24,090 nt of DNA from a virus, in the IMG/VR virus record IMGVR_UViG_3300042549_000779, positions 1 through 24,090 of that record. One strand, given 5' to 3'. Below the pieces are notes generated by a model, which was not told where the DNA came from, searched no databases, and worked only from the letters and a program-made list of their open reading frames with translations. The position numbers and the translations under genes were made by a program. Below, piece by piece: positions 1 through 6,485 of the stretch (position 1 is the first letter of the stretch; each line of letters opens with the position of its first letter).

Positions 1-439
1 GCAGGTAGGGCATAGACATCATCTTGATCCTAAAGGACGATGGAGGACAGTCACGAGGGTTCTTACTGAACTCTAACCTAGTATCCATCCTTCGGAGAAG
101 TGGTGCTATCTCGTCAGGGTAGACACAGAAGACTTCGTTGGTTAGCTGCTTGATCATAGGGATGAATCGAGAGAACTGAATCATATCTCCCCAGCCAGCC
201 TCGGACCAGATGATAACACTGCGTCCCTTGATGTTCTGTCCCGGCATCCATACCGTAGCTCTGTCGAAGTTATTTCTAGCCCCTGGGAACTTAGCATTAG
301 GATTCCAGAAGGCATCAGGTAGAGACCGAAGCTCGTGCAGTTTAAACCCGTTGGCCCAATCGCCTTTACGGATTAGGTTCTGCCCTTTCTTGTAGTCCCT
401 ATCTGCGTCACTCCAGTTTATCTTTAGTGTTCCAATCAT
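1..439 (-). CDS. Glycosyltransferase-like protein (TPR-associated GT domain family), 3' end outside window
   Basis: An open frame of 146 codons runs from the ATG at 439 off the left edge of the window. The protein has a basic N-terminal part with GQNLIRKGDWANGFKLHELR (about residues 19-38), then WMPGQNIKGRSVIIWSEAGW and GDMIQFSRFIPMIKQL (about 68-104), then FRIKMMSMPYL at the edge. This order matches the domain that follows TPR repeats in many bacterial glycosyltransferase-like proteins, whose hallmarks are an 'EQGLGDxIQFxRY' block and a 'PLxSLP' block. Here the first reads EAGWGDMIQFSRF and the second MMSMP. A GGTGA-like ribosome site precedes the ATG. The start lies 32 bases inside the DUF3310 gene in another frame. 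The family assignment rests on motif recognition only. The sugar and acceptor are unknown; virion or host-envelope glycan modification is an inference. Confidence 0.7.
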   Translation of the reverse strand, partial: MIGTLKINWSDADRDYKKGQNLIRKGDWANGFKLHELRSLPDAFWNPNAKFPGARNNFDRATVWMPGQNIKGRSVIIWSEAGWGDMIQFSRFIPMIKQLTNEVFCVYPDEIAPLLRRMDTRLEFSKNPRDCPPSSFRIKMMSMPYL

Positions 440-734
440 AATACTTGTCACCAATCTTATCGTAGTTGTCTATCATAAACTCAAGGTAGTGCTTTGCCTT
501 CTCAAGATCCTGCTTACCTGCTTTCTTGCGATGACGCTGCACATACTTAATTACATTACAGGCCCAAGGGTCTAGGCCCCAGTCAAGGAAGACATCCCAA
601 GACTGTATGTTAGTGCCCTTGTAGTGGTCTCCTCCAATCTGTTTAGTCTTGATGTAGTCATCTAGTGTCTTGACATCAGCGTGTTTGCGGTAAGCTACAT
701 ACCAGTCATTAGGTGTTGCGTTATCAATGCTCAT
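408..734 (-). CDS. DUF3310 protein (T7 gp1.7-like nucleotide kinase family)
   Basis: This 108-residue protein contains the DUF3310 signature QIGGDHYKG (about 33-41), IQSWDVFLDWGLDPWACNVI (about 44-63) and KYVQRHRKKAGKQDLEKAKH (about 64-83), followed by YLEFMID. The family includes T7 gp1.7, a nucleoside monophosphate kinase of the phage nucleotide pathway, so a role in the dNTP supply is plausible but not shown here. The ATG overlaps the end of the metallophosphoesterase gene by 11 bases, and its own end overlaps the next gene, so it is translated from the replication operon. The length is normal for the family. Confidence 0.85.
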   Translation of the reverse strand: MSIDNATPNDWYVAYRKHADVKTLDDYIKTKQIGGDHYKGTNIQSWDVFLDWGLDPWACNVIKYVQRHRKKAGKQDLEKAKHYLEFMIDNYDKIGDKYYDWNTKDKLE

Positions 735-1491
735 ACTTCTTCCTTAAATAGTTAAGACTGACAGGCATCTCATCGAAGCTGCCGTTAGTAACCTCATGCA
801 GAAGCCATATCCCGCGCCAGTACTTGTTACCCTGACTACCTAGATAGTCCTCGTCATGCAGGTAGCAGCAGCCACTAAAGAGACCAGTGATCTGCGTACC
901 ATCAGCGCGATTAGAGTAGGCTATCTGTCTGTTCTGCACATGGCCCATCACTGAGGACATATGCTTCTTAGCTAGGAGAGCCGCAGCAGAGGCTACAGCA
1001 CGCCCCATAACGCCAGAAGTAAAATAATGAGCGTACACAACCCCATCAATAACAACAGGTTCAAGGAACGGTATAACTTCCCAACCATGATGTTCGTAGT
1101 TAAGGTCGCTGAGACTAATAGTTCCATCCAGTTTAGGGTCTCCTTCGACAGCTCTGGAAATTCTTTCTTCATGATTTCCAAGAGTGAGGACCATTCTTGG
1201 TTTGTACTGTCGTTCCTTGTTTCTCTTTGCTCGATCATTATGTTCCTTAATAGGTGCTAATAGCATTTCCATAGCTTTGTTAGTAACTTCGATATCAGTC
1301 TTGTACCGTCTGCCTTCAAAGGACTTCTTACCAACATCGTAGCTAGACAGGCTAGGCATATCTGCAAAGTCCCCAATCTGTACAATCACATCAGGTTTCT
1401 TCTCTACAAGATATTGACCTACCCATGTCAGATAACTAAGATCAACACCGTCCTTGACTTGACAGTCGGGGATTATGGCATGAACAGTCAT
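724..1491 (-). CDS. Calcineurin-like metallophosphoesterase
   Basis: This 255-residue protein has the ordered metal-binding motifs of the calcineurin-like fold: IIPDCQ (Asp9, with Gln11 in the place usually held by His), QIGDFADM (Asp41, Asp44), TLGNHEER (Asn106, His107), AHYFTSG (His155) and MGHVQ (His184). No signal peptide is visible, so it is probably cytoplasmic. Phage enzymes of this type are often encoded near nucleases and polymerases and can act as phosphodiesterases or phosphatases; the substrate cannot be read from the sequence. The ATG shares one base with the stop of the preceding gene (TGATG), indicating translational coupling. Confidence 0.85.
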   Translation of the reverse strand: MTVHAIIPDCQVKDGVDLSYLTWVGQYLVEKKPDVIVQIGDFADMPSLSSYDVGKKSFEGRRYKTDIEVTNKAMEMLLAPIKEHNDRAKRNKERQYKPRMVLTLGNHEERISRAVEGDPKLDGTISLSDLNYEHHGWEVIPFLEPVVIDGVVYAHYFTSGVMGRAVASAAALLAKKHMSSVMGHVQNRQIAYSNRADGTQITGLFSGCCYLHDEDYLGSQGNKYWRGIWLLHEVTNGSFDEMPVSLNYLRKKYEH

Positions 1492-1796
1492 CAGTTAGCG
1501 TCCTTGTCTTCGTTGTCTAAAGGCTCTTCATGTACGGTTGCAATGTACTGATTAGGTCCAATAGTCTCGAATAACCCGTCCCTCTCCATCTCATAAGGAT
1601 CTTTTAGAACAACACGTTCCATCACACCGTTGTAGCCAGTAGCCTCCAAGAACTTACAGAACTCGTGGAGAATCGTAGGCCATGCAGTGAAGTCTGCAAA
1701 GTAGTGACGTGCCTTAACAGTCGTAGCCTCTGGATATGTCGTAGGCTCTTCAGTGTCAAACTCAGAATCATAAATGAATCGATAAACTTTACTCAT
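1491..1796 (-). CDS. Conserved-looking hypothetical protein, 101 aa
   Basis: I do not recognise this protein. It is acidic, especially at the end (EEPLDNEDKDAN), with an aromatic core around HYFADFTAWPTILHEFCKFL (about 31-50). No metal motif, signal peptide or membrane segment is visible. The ATG lies 8 bases inside the end of the nuclease gene, and its stop overlaps the metallophosphoesterase start by one base. It is therefore firmly embedded in the operon and very likely translated. A DNA-metabolism accessory role would be guesswork from position alone. Confidence 0.75.
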   Translation of the reverse strand: MSKVYRFIYDSEFDTEEPTTYPEATTVKARHYFADFTAWPTILHEFCKFLEATGYNGVMERVVLKDPYEMERDGLFETIGPNQYIATVHEEPLDNEDKDAN

Positions 1797-2130
1797 GCTT
1801 GCTCCTTAATAGTTCAAAAAAGTACTCTGCGTCTACCACAGCCAGGGGCTTATCTCTGTTTTGTTTGATGACACAAACAGGTTCGTAGCCTCCTGCGTTT
1901 CCTCTGGCTTGTTCGTAATAACCGTATACTGAGATAGCTGCTCTGGACTTGCATTCCAAACTAATTGGCAAGACCCGTCTGGCTGCTGGACTGAGTAACA
2001 GATCCTCCCCGGAGACGCCCATACTAACTGAGCGAACATCGTCTGCCTCCAGATTGAACTTGGCTAGTATTAGATCTCTTACCCACTTTTGCAGGTGTCT
2101 TCCTTTGGACTTGGCGCTGCTCGGTTTCAA
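1789..2130 (-). CDS. PD-(D/E)XK-like phage endonuclease, TTG start
   Basis: This 113-residue protein has a basic N-terminus (KGRHLQKWVRDLIL, about 9-22), then SVSMGVSGEDLLLSPAARR (about 34-52) and PISLECKSRAAISVYGYYEQ (about 55-74). An acidic residue in GEDL followed by a strand ending ECK is the arrangement of PD-(D/E)XK nucleases; similar small phage proteins are often annotated as Holliday-junction or endonuclease-like. A role in recombination or DNA processing fits the exonuclease just upstream. The start is TTG, chosen because an AAAGGA site lies 8 bases before it and because the conserved KGRHLQ segment needs it. This makes its first 107 bases overlap the preceding gene in another frame. 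Structure-specificity is not predictable. Confidence 0.65.
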   Translation of the reverse strand: MKPSSAKSKGRHLQKWVRDLILAKFNLEADDVRSVSMGVSGEDLLLSPAARRVLPISLECKSRAAISVYGYYEQARGNAGGYEPVCVIKQNRDKPLAVVDAEYFFELLRSKHE

Positions 2131-2380
2131 GTGTTATGTCCTTTCTTACTTTAATCCACTGCTTAGGTAGATGCATACGGGCATTGCTGTTGTCCATAGA
2201 TACTGTATTAGCGATGCACAGTGCGTCATCTGTTTCGTCAATAATCCAACCAATGCTGTGACAGAGGTGAACTTCTGCTTTAACATCTTCTTGCCATTCC
2301 ACATCTGCTACTGCGTCAACCCATTGGATGTACTGCAAAGGGCAGGTGACCAAATCTGGTTTTCGTTTCTTCGTATCCAT
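2024..2380 (-). CDS. Conserved phage hypothetical protein, 118 aa
   Basis: The N-terminal 85 residues look like a genuine folded domain, with IQWVDAVADVEWQ (about 18-30), HLCHSIGWIIDETDDALCIA (about 38-57) and NARMHLPKQWIKVRKDI (about 65-81). Proteins of this pattern are common and uncharacterised in phage replication regions. The C-terminal 35 residues are basic and low in hydrophobics and coincide with the TTG-started nuclease gene in another frame, so the tail may be under dual constraint. The ATG at 2380 lies 73 bases inside the exonuclease gene. Function unknown. Confidence 0.7.
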   Translation of the reverse strand: MDTKKRKPDLVTCPLQYIQWVDAVADVEWQEDVKAEVHLCHSIGWIIDETDDALCIANTVSMDNSNARMHLPKQWIKVRKDITLETEQRQVQRKTPAKVGKRSNTSQVQSGGRRCSLS

Positions 2381-3012
2381 AACAATTGTCCATTCTCCAG
2401 TACTCGTTTATCATCGTTGTCGTATGCTTCCAATACTGCTTTGTACATATCGGCCTCAGTGAGACAGTCCTGAAGAATCTTCTCAGCTTTCTTTGGACCT
2501 ACACCTCGAATACCAACAATGTTATCAACCCTATCGCCAGTCAGTAGCTGCGTATAGAAATGTCTGATAGCTTGTTGGTCATCGATCAGGTACTTCTTAT
2601 CCTTAATAAAATTATAATGCCAACCACGAATCATGTCAAGGTCTTTATCGATAGACATGACGATATATTCCTCAATGTCTCCAATCTCATAAGCCTTGAT
2701 ACCGATAGCGTCATCAGCCTCTTGTCCTTCTACTACGATACAACCCCACGCCTTCTCAAGGTACTCCCGAATCAGCTCATAGTGTTTGGGTTTAGCTGCG
2801 GTTCGGTTTCCCTTGTAAGGTGCGGTTACTGCTATGTCAGTCCTATAGTTCTTCTTACCTGTGAGATACCCTTGGTAGTCTCCTACATAGGGTTTCATCA
2901 CCAGTTCTTCCATGAACTCAGCACATCGTGCCAAGCAAATCTTGTCGCTAACTTCCTCGGAAGCGAATCCGATTCGGTAGCATACAATGTCGGCATCGAT
3001 GAGTGCTAACAT
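2308..3012 (-). CDS. 5'-3' exonuclease, FEN/Pol I small-fragment family
   Basis: This 234-residue protein carries the acidic active-site series of the family: LIDADIV (Asp6, Asp8), VVEGQEADDAIG (Glu95, Glu98, Asp100, Asp101), SIDKDLDMI (Asp122, Asp124) and LTGDRVDNI (Asp160, Asp163), followed by a helix-hairpin-helix GIRGVGPKKA (167-176) that binds DNA. It is expected to degrade 5' ends or flaps during replication and to recycle host DNA, as T7 gp6 does. The ATG shares one base with the stop of the upstream gene (TAATG). A consensus sigma70 promoter lies inside the coding sequence, over the SIDKDLDM segment and the residues just after it. The final 24 codons overlap the next gene. Confidence 0.9.
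   Translation of the reverse strand: MLALIDADIVCYRIGFASEEVSDKICLARCAEFMEELVMKPYVGDYQGYLTGKKNYRTDIAVTAPYKGNRTAAKPKHYELIREYLEKAWGCIVVEGQEADDAIGIKAYEIGDIEEYIVMSIDKDLDMIRGWHYNFIKDKKYLIDDQQAIRHFYTQLLTGDRVDNIVGIRGVGPKKAEKILQDCLTEADMYKAVLEAYDNDDKRVLENGQLLWIRRNENQIWSPALCSTSNGLTQ
2611..2639 (-). promoter_or_regulatory. Perfect sigma70 promoter inside the exonuclease gene
   Basis: Reading the minus strand, TTGACA (2639-2634) is followed by a 17-base spacer and TATAAT (2616-2611), a full match to the sigma70 consensus. It would start RNA at about 2604, upstream of the 118-aa gene, nuclease, metallophosphoesterase, DUF3310 and glycosyltransferase genes. It lies wholly in coding sequence, so amino-acid constraint may explain part of the match, but both hexamers and the spacing are ideal. 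Confidence 0.65.
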
Positions 3013-3245
3013 TACTTCTTGAGAAACGCAGCCATAGCTTCGAGTGCCTGTGCTGCCTGCTTCTTACTGGAGAACTCGTTGTCATTGATAGTGACAGAGC
3101 CATCAGAGGACACAGAAAACTTAAAGCATTCTCCTCCCCAGAATGAGGCAGGTAATCCGTCAACCTCTACTTCAAACACAGACTCTACTGGTGATACCTT
3201 CACATTAAACTTAGGTGTAGGTGCTGTTAATTTCTTTGCTGTCAT
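3012..3245 (-). CDS. Small hypothetical protein next to SSB, 77 aa
   Basis: I do not recognise this protein. It starts MTAKKLTAPTPKF, has a beta-rich middle with GLPASFWGGECFKFSVSSDG (about 30-49) and ends in a short helix KKQAAQALEAMAAFLKK. The ATG at 3245 is preferred over one 45 bases upstream because a purine-rich GGAAAG site sits just before it and the upstream option would run into the SSB gene. It ends one base into the exonuclease start. Its place between ssDNA-binding protein and exonuclease suggests a replication accessory role, which is inference. Confidence 0.75.
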   Translation of the reverse strand: MTAKKLTAPTPKFNVKVSPVESVFEVEVDGLPASFWGGECFKFSVSSDGSVTINDNEFSSKKQAAQALEAMAAFLKK

Positions 3246-3258
3246 CTTCTTTCCTTTC

Positions 3259-3669
3259 TTAGAGAACGTCATCGGCTGTTTCAACGGCATCAGATCCTTC
3301 GTAGACTACTAGATCTGTGACGATTAGCTTGTTAATCCCAACCCCTACACCCTTCTTGCCTTTGTACGAATACTCATAAGGCTTCAGCAGTGCAATCCCT
3401 TTAGACCCGTTACCAACCTTAGCTGTGACAGCGTTACCGTTGGTGTCCTCAGTCTTGATAGGATAGTTTACAGATTTAGCTGTAATGTACTGTCCCTTCT
3501 CAGGCTGGCCTTCTTTGGTAAGAACATTCACACCCATGCTCGATAGAGCACCTACAGCGCCTTTGGTAAGGTTACAGAGGTCTACCTGATACTTCCCTGA
3601 TAGCTGGTTAGGCGTATCCAAGAAAGCCCACATAATCTCTGCCTGTACTTTAAGCGGTTTTAATTCCAT
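3259..3669 (-). CDS. Single-stranded DNA-binding protein, T7 gp2.5-like family
   Basis: This 136-residue protein has the features of phage ssDNA-binding proteins annotated in podoviruses. These are the opening KVQAEIMWAFLDTP (about 7-20), GKYQVDLCNLTKGAV (about 25-39), a basic beta-rich core with KPYEYSYKGKKGVGVGIN (about 96-113), and an acidic end (VVYEGSDAVETADDVL) like the C-terminal tail that recruits polymerase and helicase in T7 gp2.5. The ATG is preceded by a strong AAGGAG site. A perfect sigma70 promoter ends 31 bases upstream of the ATG, and a 7-base-arm palindrome (3681-3695) lies at the expected transcript start, next to the ribosome site. High expression is expected. Family assignment is by pattern, not alignment. 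Confidence 0.75.
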   Translation of the reverse strand: MELKPLKVQAEIMWAFLDTPNQLSGKYQVDLCNLTKGAVGALSSMGVNVLTKEGQPEKGQYITAKSVNYPIKTEDTNGNAVTAKVGNGSKGIALLKPYEYSYKGKKGVGVGINKLIVTDLVVYEGSDAVETADDVL

Positions 3670-3680
3670 TTACTTCTCCT

Positions 3681-3695
3681 TTTCAAAGTTTGAAA
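3681..3695 (-). promoter_or_regulatory. 5'-terminal palindrome in the SSB leader
   Basis: On the minus strand TTTCAAA and TTTGAAA flank a single central C; as RNA this folds as a six-pair hairpin with a three-base loop. The -10 box at 3705-3700 puts the transcript start at about 3693, so the hairpin occupies the extreme 5' end, directly before the AAGGAG site of the SSB gene. It may protect the mRNA end or modulate initiation; this is inference. Confidence 0.45.
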
Positions 3696-3699
3696 TAAT

Positions 3700-3728
3700 A
3701 TTATACAGGACTCAGTGGAGCTTGTCAA
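3700..3728 (-). promoter_or_regulatory. Perfect sigma70 promoter upstream of SSB
   Basis: On the minus strand TTGACA (3728-3723), a 17-base spacer and TATAAT (3705-3700) form an exact sigma70 consensus. It overlaps the last codons of the 69-aa gene and drives the SSB gene and those downstream. Confidence 0.85.
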
Positions 3729-3921
3729 CATCTTTTGGATCAGATTTCATATCCTGAAACATGGCCATCATAAAGGCAGTGCTGAAGATACTCTTCAGTT
3801 CCTCCATCTTTTTAACCGATGTCTGCATATTAATCGTCCGATCCTTCCTGACATTGATAAATACCACATCCTCCATGTCCTTCCAAAAATCATCTTCAAA
3901 GTCTAGTGGGTTTGTGCCCAT
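3712..3921 (-). CDS. Small hypothetical protein downstream of DNA polymerase, 69 aa
   Basis: I do not recognise this protein. It starts MGTNPLDFEDDFWKDMEDVV, continues with a short basic stretch (VRKDRTINM) and ends in a methionine-rich helix (FSTAFMMAMFQDMKSD). The ATG at 3921 overlaps the polymerase end by 19 bases and has an AAAGGA site in the polymerase coding sequence. Its 3' end carries the -35 region of the SSB promoter. Small proteins at this place in T7-like replication operons are often polymerase partners, but nothing in the sequence proves that here. Confidence 0.7.
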   Translation of the reverse strand: MGTNPLDFEDDFWKDMEDVVFINVRKDRTINMQTSVKKMEELKSIFSTAFMMAMFQDMKSDPKDVDKLH

Positions 3922-5558
3922 GTCGTTCCTTTCTTGTATTCACCGTCTAGTGGGCAGCGAAGACCTAAGACTTCTCCTGCTTCCTTGATACTGCTTACTG
4001 CTAACTTACCTACTGCATCTGCATCTTCCTGACTGCATTCGATCTGCCACTCGTCATGAACATTAGCTACGAAGTGGGCATTAAGTTTCTGCTGCTGAAT
4101 CTTACTGTTTAATATGACCAAACCTTGCTTCATCACTATTGCACCAGCACTCTGCAGGAGTGTGTTAAGTGCTGCGTGTGCGGAACGAACCTGTAGTTTC
4201 CTACCGTCCAGACCTGGTAGCGTCCCTTGTTCTGATAGGCGTTCAACCTTTTCTCTAAGACTCTTGAGAGCAGGAGTGTTGCGAAGAAAATTACTGATGA
4301 GTTCCTGACCATCTTTTGCCGAACCACCAACAATCTTCCCGATTTTGGCAGGCCCCGCACCGTAGAGTAAGGCATAAATAAATGTTTTGGCTTGCGCCCT
4401 TGTTTCCAAACCTGCAGCGAGTTGGTTTTTCGTGTGTACATCGCCTTCAACGATTTCTTTTGCATAGCTTTCATCCTTCATATAGTGTGCCAACATCCGT
4501 AACTCAAGAGAACTAGCGTCTGCACCCACTAAGACCTTACCATCGTCCACTGTCCAGCAATCCCTGCACTCGTGCCCCCAAGGACTACTACTGCTAGGAA
4601 CCTGAGCCATGTTAGGGCTGTGGTGTGTCATACGTCCCGTGACTGCTCCATTGGTGATGACCTTACCGTGAACCCTGCGCTCGTCAGATACAAACTCAAG
4701 CCATGATTCAACCTGAGCCACCCGTTTCTGAATGAGTAGGTACTCTGCGATTCTCTTTGCTTCAGGAATATCAACTCCGTCAAGAACTGATTCGTCAACA
4801 ATTACAGCTCCTTTCTCAGTGTGCTTAGTAGGTTTCCATCCCTTCTCAATCAACCGCTTTGCTATCTGCTGGCGTGAACCAGGATTAAATACCTCAACAT
4901 CATCCTTCAACTGCTTGCCTGTCTTCTCACTAAACCTTTGAGTGACAATGGGCGGGAAAATGGTTTGCAGTTCCTCTTCAATGTCAGACAGTCTACGCTT
5001 CCATTGTCCAAGCAGGCACTGGGCTTTCACAGTATCAAGTTTAAAGCCATGCTTCTCCTGCTTAGTAATGACAGCCTGCACCTTGTGCTCTAGCTCGATG
5101 GACTGCTCAGAGAACCCACGCAGCTCTTGCGTCAGATATAGGTACAACTCACCACAGATTGTCACGTCTTCTTGACAGTACTCAATCATCTTATCTGTCA
5201 GGCCGCCCTCGAAATCTTCGTATTCCTTCTTGGTTCGGTTTACTAGCTTTGCGAGATTGGCTAGACTGTGTCCACCCTCTCTTGACGGGCTTGAGAGTCT
5301 TGACATAACCAGTGTGTCCCGTACTTGGCTCAGTCTGATCGAAGTCTTCCATAGTCTGTTTAGGACGGGGTAGTCGAATGATATTCCGTTGTGAGCGATT
5401 ATCAGTTTGGCTTGCTGAATAAACTTGTTGAAGTCTTGTGCGCTTGTCCATGTCCTTATTTCTTTAGTGTCAATGTCATAGGTACAGCATACCCAAATAC
5501 AGTCATGCTTTAGATTAGTTTCGATATCCAGTGCAACTCTCATGTAGGTAGATTCCAT
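3903..5558 (-). CDS. DNA polymerase, family A (T7-like), with 3'-5' exonuclease domain
   Basis: This 551-residue replicative polymerase is compact compared with T7 (about 700). The proofreading domain shows DIETN (Asp11, Glu13), AHNGISFD (Asn57, Asp62) and YCQED (Asp131). The polymerase domain shows motif A GADASSLELR (Asp347), motif B RAQAKTFIYALLYG (Arg387, Lys391, Tyr395, Tyr399) and motif C VHDEW (His501, Asp502, Glu503). All catalytic residues are present. The residue matching Klenow 762 is tyrosine, as in T7. A second in-frame ATG at 5543 (MRVALDIETN) may be the true start, since the first ATG has its AGGA too close. The start overlaps the FkbM gene. A weaker promoter lies just upstream at 5576-5604. 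Confidence 0.95.
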   Translation of the reverse strand: MESTYMRVALDIETNLKHDCIWVCCTYDIDTKEIRTWTSAQDFNKFIQQAKLIIAHNGISFDYPVLNRLWKTSIRLSQVRDTLVMSRLSSPSREGGHSLANLAKLVNRTKKEYEDFEGGLTDKMIEYCQEDVTICGELYLYLTQELRGFSEQSIELEHKVQAVITKQEKHGFKLDTVKAQCLLGQWKRRLSDIEEELQTIFPPIVTQRFSEKTGKQLKDDVEVFNPGSRQQIAKRLIEKGWKPTKHTEKGAVIVDESVLDGVDIPEAKRIAEYLLIQKRVAQVESWLEFVSDERRVHGKVITNGAVTGRMTHHSPNMAQVPSSSSPWGHECRDCWTVDDGKVLVGADASSLELRMLAHYMKDESYAKEIVEGDVHTKNQLAAGLETRAQAKTFIYALLYGAGPAKIGKIVGGSAKDGQELISNFLRNTPALKSLREKVERLSEQGTLPGLDGRKLQVRSAHAALNTLLQSAGAIVMKQGLVILNSKIQQQKLNAHFVANVHDEWQIECSQEDADAVGKLAVSSIKEAGEVLGLRCPLDGEYKKGTTWAQTH

Positions 5559-6156
5559 TTCCTATTGTGTTAAATATTTTATCATACTTTAGAAGTTTTA
5601 GCAAGTTATCAAAGTATCCTACCTTCCCATGATTCTCCACACAGATGATCTTAGGTCTACCCAACATCGTCTGGAGCACTGGGTAGTCCAGCCCTTCTAT
5701 GTCGATACACAATAAATCAGGGACACCATACTCAGCGTATAAGCTGTCTAAAGTTACAACCTTTATTGGTACTACCTTATTTAGCTTGAACTCAGGGTGC
5801 AGCTTAATAAACTGAAGCACTGTATCGTAGTCAAAGCTGTTCCTACCTGAGAAGTCATCAATCATAAAAAACTCCAACTCACCAGCCACAGGCCCTACTC
5901 CCACATTCAGTATCGTATCCCTGCCACGATGCCTGTTGAAAGCCTCTATGTGGTTTGGGTTTGCCTCCACACAGATCCCTGAGTGTCCACGTTCGTACAG
6001 AAGAGCAGTGTTACTGATATTGAAAGGATGGTGTGCCCCAACATCGAAGTAGCTGCACTTCTTAATTTCTAGTTTGTCAAGTATATTAAGAAGTATTAAG
6101 TCTTCTCCGAACTGAGAGTAGGTTCTATCACCGTATCGCTGATCAGGATGACTCAT
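5515..6156 (-). CDS. FkbM-family methyltransferase
   Basis: This 213-residue protein has the FkbM layout: SQFGEDLILLNIL (about 14-26), the SAM-binding strand SYFDVGAHHP (Asp38, Gly40), the second acidic site CVEANPNHIEAF (Glu64), and LLCIDIEGLDYPVL (Asp152, Glu154), ending in CVENHG and YFDNLLK. Such enzymes O-methylate sugars or small molecules using S-adenosylmethionine. Placed between the winged-helix gene and DNA polymerase, it is an accessory insertion in the replication operon. Its ATG forms a 4-base ATGA overlap with the preceding stop. It may act with the glycosyltransferase-like gene at the left edge on a glycan of virion or host; the substrate is unknown. Confidence 0.85.
   Translation of the reverse strand: MSHPDQRYGDRTYSQFGEDLILLNILDKLEIKKCSYFDVGAHHPFNISNTALLYERGHSGICVEANPNHIEAFNRHRGRDTILNVGVGPVAGELEFFMIDDFSGRNSFDYDTVLQFIKLHPEFKLNKVVPIKVVTLDSLYAEYGVPDLLCIDIEGLDYPVLQTMLGRPKIICVENHGKVGYFDNLLKLLKYDKIFNTIGNGIYLHESCTGYRN
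5576..5604 (-). promoter_or_regulatory. Likely moderate sigma70 promoter before DNA polymerase
   Basis: On the minus strand TTGCTA (5604-5599), a 17-base spacer and TAAAAT (5581-5576) lie within the 3' end of the FkbM gene. The spacer shares a CT-TAAA pattern with the two plus-strand promoters. The hexamers match the consensus at 4/6 and 5/6 positions, so it is weaker than the others. Confidence 0.45.
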
Positions 6157-6485
6157 GATAAAAAGCTTTCTTTAGAATACCTCATTACTCTTTGGGTTCT
6201 GCCAGACTTACCTTTCCTACGCTCTCCTGTGTCTACAATATATCCTTTATCCAGTAATGACCTGTACCGCGCAGTGATACTAGAATAAGGAAGATTCTTA
6301 AACATATTTCTTACTTCATCACTAATACAGCCCCTATCACCATAGCTTTTAATAGCGTTATAGACAAGTTCTTCTAATCGTGTAGTGTCTACGGATTCAG
6401 CAGCTTGTTTACTAGTATCTACTGAGTCTGAACGATATAAGAATAAAGGGTCTGTTCCAAATGAAAGCTGTTTATCGTCAGTCAT
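6153..6485 (-). CDS. Winged-helix DNA-binding protein, 110 aa
   Basis: After a polar N-terminus, residues about 39-105 read as a winged helix: helices LEELVYNAIKSYG and SDEVRNMFKNLPYSSITARY, then SLLDKGYIVDTGERRKGKSG, which looks like the recognition helix end and the basic wing. Small proteins of this type are common beside the primase-helicase in phages and are usually called helix-turn-helix or hypothetical. It is linked to both neighbours by 4-base ATGA overlaps and so is co-translated with the helicase. It may regulate transcription or assist replication; the target is unknown. Confidence 0.75.
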   Translation of the reverse strand: MTDDKQLSFGTDPLFLYRSDSVDTSKQAAESVDTTRLEELVYNAIKSYGDRGCISDEVRNMFKNLPYSSITARYRSLLDKGYIVDTGERRKGKSGRTQRVMRYSKESFLS

